From Rutstroemia sp. NJR-2017a BVV2 (Eukaryota; Ascomycota; Leotiomycetes; Helotiales; Rutstroemiaceae), in assembly GCA_002946415.1 (NCBI GenBank), contig NJPS01000013.1, positions 558,001-622,000 of the forward strand: DNA of 64,000 nt. Reading direction: 5' to 3'. Positions within the stretch are counted from its first letter, which is position 1; every line of letters starts with the position of its first letter. Shown piece by piece: positions 1-7,395 of the stretch. The notes beneath the pieces are model-generated. The model searched no databases. It had not been told where the DNA came from and was given only the letters and a program-made list of their open reading frames with translations. The position numbers and the translations under genes are program-made.

Positions 1-609
1 CCATTTCTCTGCTAACTTCTCATCCTCTGGTAACGGCTTTCCTGCCAGCTTCCGCTTGCGTCTGTCCATCTCTCCCTGTAGTTGACATACATACCATCGG
101 GAGACCAAAGTGAAGAAGTGTCCTGAACCGTTCCGGTCGCTTGCCATCTCTATATCCTCAAAACTATCCAATACCTCCTCATTTACGTATATAAAGTAAT
201 TGTGACGTGTGAATTCAGATTCCCAGCTCAAGTAATCATCCAGACTTCTTCCATCCACAAGTGCTTCATGATTGAACCGGGGTTCTTCCCTCTTGAGGTC
301 AGCTTCAACCCACTTGGCAAACCAGGTGTTAACTTCCAGCCAACTCAAGCCGTCGAGCTTTGGGTCTTCAATTACAGTCCACTTCAGTTTCTCCCACAGA
401 TCTTGATCTTCCTCATTTTCCAGGAATTCCTTCGCGAGTTCTTGCATGATCGACATAAAAGTGTTCCATTTCTCCTGGGATTTGTATGTGCAGCGATAGA
501 TAACGAAGCCCCATTCTTTGTCCTTCGCTAGGCGTATTCTCTGCACCGTGTCTTGGTTTTCTCGAATGACATCCTGCGCAGTATCCTCGGGTAGCTTTGG
601 AAGTGGCAT
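1..609 (-). CDS. hypothetical protein, 3' end beyond window edge
   Basis: An open frame runs leftwards from an ATG at 609-607 through 203 codons without a stop and leaves the window at base 1, so the C-terminus is missing. The protein starts MPLPKLPEDTAQDVIRENQD, followed by a stretch reading WGFVIYRCTY near residue 34, then a charged, tryptophan-rich body with no signal peptide or membrane segment. Charge pattern, Trp content and codon use look like real coding sequence. I have the impression of a fungal family of unknown function with this W-G-F-V-I-Y-R-C opening, but I cannot name a domain. No partner gene is visible to the left; to the right lies a gene-poor repeat region. The real gene could carry introns beyond the edge. 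Confidence 0.6.
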   Translation of the reverse strand, partial: MPLPKLPEDTAQDVIRENQDTVQRIRLAKDKEWGFVIYRCTYKSQEKWNTFMSIMQELAKEFLENEEDQDLWEKLKWTVIEDPKLDGLSWLEVNTWFAKWVEADLKREEPRFNHEALVDGRSLDDYLSWESEFTRHNYFIYVNEEVLDSFEDIEMASDRNGSGHFFTLVSRWYVCQLQGEMDRRKRKLAGKPLPEDEKLAEKW

Positions 610-1786
610 TTTGGAGGAATGTTCTTTGCTTTGAGAAGCAGAAAGAAATAGGTTCCAGTGTTTCTGAAGAGTGGTTGCTTATCAAAGTAAATTACGTTTG
701 TCGATATGCTTCTTATTGCGTAATTAACCCGCCGCGTACGTTTGGCAGATTGAAGCTTAATAGCCAAGTTATTTCTGCTTTGAAACTCGAGGTCTCAAGA
801 GCAGAGATAGTCGTGGAGAAATGCCAGGAACTTATACCATAACTACTGTAGTATTTGTTACGCCGGGGTTTTGTGTGCTGTGCCGTGCCGTGCCACTTTA
901 TCCTTGTTCCGAGAATTGCATGTCACGTTCTAGGTAAGATAGGGATGCGATAACTCTCACCTGTACGTGGTGCATCCTACGAACCTTCGATCTTGCTATC
1001 GAAGAGCCGAGTAGAGTCGCTGGGGCTGGGTAGTGGTCGTACACTAATCGAAGGCAGTACTACGCGCAGCTGAGCGTCGCGGAGGCGCTCGCGACGAGCC
1101 CGGAACAGAGGACTACCAGCGAAACGGAGATGAAAACCATCCGACGATCGAAAATACGAACGAATAATTCAAAGCGAAACCAGCCCTTACGAGTCTACAG
1201 TGGGATGCAGAGCCTAGGAAGGAAGCTTTCGCAGATGGAGGTCGATAGGACGCCTCTGGGATGTCGCGAGTAGAGTCCGGAATCCAGCAATGCATACGGC
1301 TTGCGGGTATACCTTGCCGGAGGTTCACAGATGGTTAAGGGGAGTAGTGGTGTGAAGGAGCGGATAAGACAGTCTCTTTTTGAGTCCAGCTGAGGATGCA
1401 AAGGGGAGAGAGCGACTACGAAGGGTTTACGCGAGGTCTACAGTAATAAACCTTATTATAAGAGAAGTGTCGCCGTAGGACTAAGTTACCCACGATTACT
1501 TTGTATTTTCCAATTACATTTATTCATTGGTTACGGTAACCTTTACGTCCTCTAATTGTTACGCTCTTGGTGAACTTAGGTGAACGTAGCCCACAATATA
1601 TGCAAGCGAATCCACCCACCTATTATCGAAGTCAATTTTTCTAGTTGGTGCCTTGTTTATCTTCATCTCTACTCTATCATTTCTATCTCCACTTCTATCA
1701 CCTACATCTATATCGGTCATCGCAGTATTAACTATATTATTCTCGTGCAATATTTCCTCTAACGTCTTTGTATACTTCGTACAAAG
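610..1786. other. gene-poor stretch
   Basis: Only short unrelated open frames occur here and none shows a recognisable motif. A short iteration of tgccgtgccgtgcc lies near 880-895. The right end (about 1640-1745) is AT- and pyrimidine-rich and leads into the tandem repeat. I see no RNA gene. Confidence 0.4.
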
Positions 1787-2150
1787 GTCGGTGGTTACGG
1801 TTCCTCGGTATTTGCTGCTTGGTGGACACCCTGATACGATTTGCATCGAGTCGGTGGTACGGTTCCTCAGTATCTGCCGCTTGGGGACGCCCTGACAGTA
1901 CGTACTCAGTTGGTGGTTACGATTCCTCGGTATTTGCTGCTTGGGGACCCCCTGACACGGTTTGCATCGAGTCGGTGGTTACGGTTCCTCAGTATCTGCC
2001 GCTTGGGGACGCCCTGACAGTACGTGCTAAGTCGGTGGTTACGGTTCCTCGGTATTTACTGCTTGCGGACCCCCTGACACGGTTTGCATTGAATCGGTGG
2101 TTACGGTTCCTCAGCATCTGCTACTTGGGGAGGCCCTGCTACTTTCGGTG
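1787..2150. repeat. alternating 62/60-bp tandem repeat, about six units
   Basis: Six copies of a unit starting gtcggtggttacggttcctc begin near 1787, 1850, 1909, 1971, 2031 and 2093. Two variants alternate: type A continues ggtatttgctgcttggggac and ends in tttgcatcga; type B continues agtatctgccgcttggggac and ends with cagtacgtgcta. Together they form a higher-order unit of about 122 bp. The frame stays open across the array (1768-2202) only because of the repeat. The array lies about 125 bp upstream of the orphan gene at 2274, so a promoter-proximal role is possible but not shown. Confidence 0.8.
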
Positions 2151-2273
2151 CCAAAGAGTCAAGGCTGCTCTCTTAGCCTGGGCGGGTGGGATACACACAT
2201 AGTGTGGGATCATTCTTCCTAATGCAATTGTCCTTCGTCACGTTCATAGCTGATTACAATTATAGCACACGAT

Positions 2274-3833
2274 ATGGCGGTTCCGATCGAAATACTTGGG
2301 CTGGAGAATCTCCTCACCGAGAGAGTTTACATAAAGTGGGTTGATGAGGACGGCTGTTGGACACTAGGCTCTTGCATGCCTGGCAACAAAAAAAATGTCG
2401 ACATTATTATGAAAGTGGTCTGCGATTCTAAACGACATGTTCATATACAGTTCTCACTTAGGGTGGCTATCAGGATTTCTGGCAAGCGTCATCATATATA
2501 TATGTTATTGGCCGTTCCGCCCCATGTTGACTTTGAATATGCCTCAAAGGAGCTTCCGATACAGGAGCTTAATGATTTGTCCCATCTTGATGCATCCGCT
2601 CTTCACGAAGCTGGTATAAGCAATTTAGAACATGTTATTGTTCTAAAATTTGATATTCGATTCATGGGATTTGTTGTTCAAAAAGAGAAGGAGTCTACAA
2701 CTATCTCCCCCTTCAACGAAACCTCCAGCAAATTGATCCGTACGATTAGGTCTTTATCTCTTATGAAGAAATTTAAAGTGTATGTTAGACCTAGCGATTA
2801 TGCGCGGCAACATTTGAAAGAGATTCGCGAGCACTTGCGTAATACAAGTACAGAGATCTGCGAATCTGACATGAGGAAGATATACTCTCAACAAGGCATT
2901 ATGCTAGTGAACTGGACACATTTTAAACATAAGGATCAACCACCGCCACTATATACCGCAAAAGATACATATAGGCCGACGGAAGTACAGGTTCCCCGTT
3001 CACCGTTGATCGCATACACAGATACAAAGTCATCACCAAACGAAGCTATTGTTCCAGTAACACCGAGTCCTGTGCCGGTGTGCCACGGTATTTTCTCGCC
3101 TGACAGTGATGAACTGTCAGATGTTGGAGAAGACTCGCACTTTAATGATTACAAGGGTTCAGGACATGTTGAAACATACCTTGAGGTGGAGGTGGAGGTG
3201 AACTCGGATGAGGAATACCTCGCCGAGTCCCATGCTAGACAATTGGATAGCGAATACCAGTTCGAGTCGAATGCTCGAGAACTGGATGAAGAATACCTCG
3301 CCGATATTCGAGAAGTAAGCCAACAACTCAGAAAAGACGCTACCTCGGAGGCTCTCGGGTCAGAATTTAGGGAATGGTTGGATGCAGCAGCGAAAATAAA
3401 TCCAAATGTTCTAGGACATAGAGCACTGACTTCCAAGTTACTTACTCTTGGTGAAAGTGTCCGTGAGTCTGATGTTGCAAAGTTCGACGCTACTAGACCC
3501 TGGTGCTCTGCGCTGTTGTTCTACGACCCGACAGATTCAAGCAGCACCTCCGAGTTGCAAGATTCGACGCGTCGATTGCTTGTCTCAGATATAGCTGGGC
3601 TCATCAAGTCAATTAACACCTTTCAACGTGGTGCTGAGATGACTTTTCTGATGGACGATTTTGTAAAACTAGGTAGTGCTGCTCGCGCAGGTAATAAGGA
3701 GCAGTATACGCGTTACAAAGTTGAATGTCAATTTCGGATATTGGTCGACAAGAACAGCAGCAAGGGCTTGTCCAGGAAAAGGAATATCTCAGAAATTGGT
3801 AGCAATGTTAAACGAACCAGAATAGCGGCGTAA
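2274..3833 (+). CDS. orphan 519-aa protein of unknown function
   Basis: Single-exon frame with an ATG at 2274 and stop TAA at 3831. The N-terminal 1-220 residues look globular with beta-rich hydrophobic runs (for example around residues 60-85). Residues about 225-275 are Pro/Ser/Thr-rich. Residues about 276-350 are strongly acidic with an internal duplication: two segments of the form DEEYLA(E/D) lie about 28 residues apart, with a related DSEYQFES between them. The C-terminal 350-490 part is helical and charged, and the tail is basic with a KRKRN-like and a VKRTR cluster that could act as a nuclear signal. No signal peptide or membrane segment. I recognise no enzyme family. It sits between a tandem repeat and a MITE, as lineage-specific genes often do. 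A missing intron cannot be excluded, but none is needed to keep the frame. Confidence 0.7.
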   Translation: MAVPIEILGLENLLTERVYIKWVDEDGCWTLGSCMPGNKKNVDIIMKVVCDSKRHVHIQFSLRVAIRISGKRHHIYMLLAVPPHVDFEYASKELPIQELNDLSHLDASALHEAGISNLEHVIVLKFDIRFMGFVVQKEKESTTISPFNETSSKLIRTIRSLSLMKKFKVYVRPSDYARQHLKEIREHLRNTSTEICESDMRKIYSQQGIMLVNWTHFKHKDQPPPLYTAKDTYRPTEVQVPRSPLIAYTDTKSSPNEAIVPVTPSPVPVCHGIFSPDSDELSDVGEDSHFNDYKGSGHVETYLEVEVEVNSDEEYLAESHARQLDSEYQFESNARELDEEYLADIREVSQQLRKDATSEALGSEFREWLDAAAKINPNVLGHRALTSKLLTLGESVRESDVAKFDATRPWCSALLFYDPTDSSSTSELQDSTRRLLVSDIAGLIKSINTFQRGAEMTFLMDDFVKLGSAARAGNKEQYTRYKVECQFRILVDKNSSKGLSRKRNISEIGSNVKRTRIAA

Positions 3834-4450
3834 ATATCAAATGAATGTTTATCTATGTTCAAAACCGCTATATTATTTATATATGTGTTTTGATAATCTC
3901 CTCCTGAAGTTAAAATTCTTCCAGTGAATAGCTGCTTGTGTTCTGTACGGGAGAGTGTCTTGGATCTCCTCCCAGGAGCAACCATCCTCTTTCATCCTTA
4001 CTATCGTCTTATGTTCTTCTGGTTCCTAACGAATACGCTCCCCCTCTGTCCGCAATCTTGCTGTATCCTGGAATGTAGAATACCACGGGGGGCAGGGTTT
4101 GCGCAGCTTCGCTAATGCCTAATGGTTCAGAGAGAATAGGCAGATGAAGATACTCTGGAACACCTTGTAACTGAAACTCAAGATTGTAGGTCGTATTATT
4201 TCTGATCCTGGTACGTTTAAGAGAGCCTTGGAAAGCCGCTCCCGATATTCGGCGATTGGTGCTGGCTCTACAAGACAGTGACTTGGAGGAGATTGGGGTG
4301 AATAGCAAGGAAGCCATCTGGTCGAAGACACAGCGGACGAGTAGAGGCTTATAGTAAGGGAGCCGGTGGAGGTGAAAATGCTCGACAGGTCGTGGACCTT
4401 ACTGGCGATACCTGTGAGTGGAAATAGCAATTATCTGCAAGATATACAGG
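3834..4450. other. intergenic stretch, no gene seen
   Basis: Short overlapping open frames on both strands (3924-4430) have no motif, no plausible start context and no sign of splicing to anything larger. The AT-rich start (3835-3915) probably contains the 3' untranslated region of the orphan gene. Confidence 0.4.
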
Positions 4451-4655
4451 TACTTCGTAGCAGACCGAATAAATCCAAACACTGGGTCTTAGAAACTTCT
4501 AGCACCTTGCTTTATATAGTAATATCTCAAGCAGATGAATAGCTTTTATACTATAAATTAATCCTGTTTTCTTATATCTTATACTAAAACAGTATTAACT
4601 GCTGTAAGTGTTACAAGACCCAGTGTTTGGATTTATTTGGCCTGTAACTAAAGTA
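4451..4655. mobile_element. TA-flanked MITE with about 40-bp inverted ends
   Basis: A core of 23 bp at 4468-4490 (aataaatccaaacactgggt plus ctt) has its exact reverse complement at 4615-4637. The pairing extends outward with mismatches to tacttcgtag at 4451 and aactaaagta ending at 4655, so the inverted ends are about 40 bp. Both outer ends are TA, the target duplication of Tc1/mariner and pogo elements. The internal part is about 125 bp, AT-rich and non-coding. Size, TIR length and TA ends fit a non-autonomous miniature element. The source transposon is not obvious: its ends match neither of the two DNA transposons at 21-24.6 kb. Confidence 0.75.
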
Positions 4656-4812
4656 TCATGAATCAATTTTCCCATTCTTATGTCCCGTATGGGGTTGGTA
4701 AGCTTGCTGCTCTTGCTCAGGCGCTAATCACCCTCGGCTCACCTCGGCTCAGTCGACTCGCCTGAGGAACCTGAGCACCCTGAGCAACCACCTGAGCACC
4801 CTGAGCAACTCA

Positions 4813-5090
4813 CTTGGAACCACTTTAGTGGGGCAGGTGGGGGCAGGTGGGCCTATACCCACCATCTTAAACCGAACGTCGTAGCGATTAACTAGGCTTG
4901 CGAAGCCTGTGGAATAGGCTTACGAAGCCTATAGCAAGTAGGCCTGAGGCCTGGAGAGGCCTATAAATATAGCTAGTCCTTCCTACTGTAGATAGCTCAT
5001 CAGCTCAATCAAGTCAAGCATTCAGCACCTTCTAATTAAGTCTTTAAGCCTTCATTTACCCGCTGTGCCTCTGTACGTGCCTGTACAAGA
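4813..5090 (+). mobile_element. solo LTR, copy 1 (degenerate)
   Basis: This stretch matches, in inverted orientation, the LTR-like unit at 22990-23240. Shared landmarks in order are ttggaaccactttagtgggg, gcaggtggg, ggcctatacccacca, repeats of aagcctgtggaatagg type, a TATA-like cctataaatatagctagtcc, a pyrimidine-rich leader, and cgctgtgcctctgtacgtgc then ctgtacaaga. The order of TATA box, leader and end fits a retrotransposon promoter (U3-R-U5). No gag or pol remnants adjoin it, so it is best read as a solo LTR. The 5' TG end is altered (acTTGG instead of TGTTGG) and no target duplication is visible. It directly abuts the STAND remnant. Confidence 0.65.
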
Positions 5091-5827
5091 GAGAGCTTGT
5101 TTACGGTCAGTATAATTTGGCACCTTGGTATTTGAGACGAAAGCTGACCAATATAGGAGCAATCGTCCGAACGTCAACTGCTCAATTTTTTGCGAGATGC
5201 ACGGAGATTTATTCTCTATAACAAATGGGCAATCGAGAATGCTCCACTCCAGGCATATGCGTCCGCGCTTATTTTCAGCCCTGCCCAAAGCTTAGTACAA
5301 GAGATTTTTGAAAAGGAAGCGCCAGCATGGATAGCAACTAAGCCCATAACCGAGAGTAACTGGAATTCTTGCCTACAAACGCTCGAGGGCCACGACGATG
5401 AGGTCAGCTCAGTGGCCTTCTCGCACGACTCTAAGCTCCTGGCTTCAGGATCAAGCGACAAGACGCTCAAGATCTGGGACGCCGCCACGGGCAAAGAAGT
5501 GCAGACCATTATAGCTTTCTCTAGCATATGGAATATATCATTTGATAAGACTTGCTTATATCTGCTTACCGACATCGGTGCTATAGAGTTAGGTGATGGC
5601 ACGAACTCCTATGCCGGCGTTGAAGCTGAGGCTCATGCACAGGCTCAATCTCAAGAATTACAACAGAAAGGCTATGGCCTAAGCTCTAACAAGGCTTGGA
5701 TTACTTGGAAGGAGCACAACGTGTTATGGCTGCCGCCCGGCTACCGGCCGCAGTGTGCGGCAGTGTCCCCATCGATGGTCGCCATTGGTTGTAATTCTGG
5801 AAGGGTCTATACTATCGGGTTATCTCT
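5091..5827 (+). pseudogene. remnant of a NACHT/STAND-WD40 (HET-E/NWD-like) gene
   Basis: Only the C-terminal end of a STAND protein survives. From 5178 the frame reads QLLNFLRDARRF, the helical segment that precedes WD40 repeats in fungal NACHT-WD proteins, followed by one canonical WD repeat (LQTLEGHDDEVSSVAFSHDS, then SGSSDKTLKIWD, about 5375-5480) and the typical closing segment with GYGLSSNKAWIT and VAIGCNSGRVYTI (to about 5815). The NACHT domain, N-terminal effector domain and other WD repeats are absent. Upstream of 5178 the frame has stops (TGA, TAG) until it reaches the solo LTR. No ATG serves the fragment. Downstream it is joined within a few bases to an AAA+ ATPase tail in another frame. 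In life such proteins act in non-self recognition and programmed cell death; this copy cannot. Confidence 0.75.
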
Positions 5828-6184
5828 ACACTCGCCAAAGATACCCCCTTCTACTACGGTTCAGATCTCAAGAACCTCTCCGTCGCCGCGGCACTAGCAT
5901 GTATCCGCGAAGAGAATGCCGTCGCGGCACAGCATTCTGGCGAGGAGCCATACGTCTACCCCGAGAAGCGTACTCTCACCAAAGCGCATTTTGATAAAGC
6001 TATGGAGGAGATCAGTGCATCAATTAGCGAGGATATGAGCACATTAATAGCGATCAGGAAGTTCGATGAGAAGTACGGTGATCGCAAGGGTAGGAAGAAG
6101 AAGGGTCCTGGCATGGGTTTGGGCGGAACGACATTGGTTGAGAAGGACTCTGAGGCAGTGAGAGTGAGGAAGATGGAGGTTTAG
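5828..6184 (+). pseudogene. C-terminal fragment of an AAA+ ATPase
   Basis: In the frame starting near 5828 the sequence reads TLAKDTPFYYGSDLKNLSVA, the AAA lid motif around sensor 2 (GSDLKNL followed by AAALACIREEN). It continues through KRTLTKAHFDKAMEEISASI and IAIRKFDEKYGDRKG to a basic tail and stop at 6182-6184. This arrangement fits the Msp1/spastin/katanin-like clade of AAA ATPases; I cannot name the exact member. The P-loop, Walker B and all of the N-terminus are missing because the sequence upstream is the STAND remnant, in a different frame. It is a 3' gene fragment left at a rearrangement breakpoint, not a gene with its own start. The surviving 118 codons have no stop, so the truncation may be fairly recent. 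Confidence 0.75.
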
Positions 6185-6485
6185 GACATAGAAGCATTGT
6201 TTGGGCGTATGGAATGGCATTTGGCCAGCCTTTTCTGGCAGGCTGTATTCTTGTATATCGTTGTAATAGTAGATAGAATACAGAGATGAATACATGTTAA
6301 AATCAAAATATAGTTGCGTTTTCACACGTTTGCTGAAGTAAGCAATCAAGCGAGGTTTTAGACATTAAAGAACTTGTTCCTCCCGCTTTCTGTCCTCGTC
6401 ATAATACAACCAACAAAACAAGAATCTATCATTCCAGCAAGCGCTACGATATACCCCGGCTTTGGTCTCAGGGGCCTTCATCGAG

Positions 6486-7203
6486 ATGATTGACGATTTC
6501 CAAATCCTCGTCATCGGCCCTCCAGGCTCCGGAAAAGAAAGTCTTTGCACCCGAGTAAATGCTTCACCCCTTTCTCTTAGCCACCCAAAATCTAACCATC
6601 CCGTAGCTAAGAGTAGGACGATTCATCCCTCGACCCACGCATTATGACCCTACTCTATCAGAACCAATGACGGCATGGAGAACTGTAATCGATGGCCACG
6701 AATGCAAGATTGAAGCCGTCATCTGCAACGCAGGGGATCTCAGTACTCCTCCTCTGCGAGGAACGTTACTGGCGTATGATATTCACGGCGCTGTAGTGAC
6801 GTACGATGGAACGTCACGGGAAGAGCTTACTTCCCTCGAGAGCCAGGTCTCGGGGATTAAAAAGTTGGGTAAGTCGAACAAGCGGGAAGGTTTGGATTAT
6901 CCTATTGCTGTGGCGGTTACGAAGATAGATCTTGTGGGCATGGGTGAGAGTCGGGGGATAGGAAAGGATTTGGGGGAGAGTTTGGGGTTGGTGGGGGTTT
7001 TTGAGACGAGTGCTGTTAGTGGTGAGGGCGTTCAGGAACCGTTTGCGAGTATTGTTAGGGAGGTGTGGAGGAGGGATGGAGGGTGGCCAGTGCTTGGAGG
7101 ACAATCCGCTGACGGAGATGCGGATGTGAAGAAGGAAAATGTGCACGCAAAGGAGGGATGGTCTGCCAAGTTGAAGACGAAACTCCGAAGAATTTTGACA
7201 TAA
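6486..7203 (+). CDS. divergent Ras-like small GTPase (two exons)
   Basis: Exon 1 is 6486-6554 (23 codons), the intron is 6555-6606 (GTAAAT...CGTAG with branch-like tctaacc), and exon 2 is 6607-7203; the frame closes exactly, giving 221 aa. Residues 1-20 hold a P-loop, ILVIGPPGSGKES. After the junction comes a switch-I-like RFIPRPTHYDPTLSE. The G3 position reads VICNAGD instead of DTAG, G4 is TKID and G5 is ETSAVSGEG. The C-terminus is basic (KLKTKLRRILT) and lacks a CAAX box, so it is unlikely to be prenylated. The loss of the G3 aspartate suggests slow or absent hydrolysis. It lies between the AAA tail and the subtilase pseudogene, inside the block that seems to have been moved as a unit, and is the only undamaged gene there. 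Confidence 0.75.
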
Positions 7204-7395
7204 GGAGTAGGATGGTTTCTTGGGCCATGCCAGATCACACTCGTAGTACACTATTTGAATAATTGCAGGGACTTTAACCCAGGTTCCTACAAATTTTCTC
7301 ATGCAACCCAGATTCTTTTACTTTACAGCAGGCAAAGTATCGAGCTTCTCGAAAGACGCTGCCCCCTGCCATATCAAGTTTGTTCATATCAAGAC

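Noticed and set aside
1768..2202. 144-codon open frame across the tandem repeat
   Set aside because: It exists only because the repeat units lack stops in that frame; composition mirrors the DNA repeat and no motif or start context supports a gene.
3149..3436. Minus-strand Ser-rich frame inside the orphan gene
   Set aside because: Mirror of the acidic coding stretch of the plus-strand gene.
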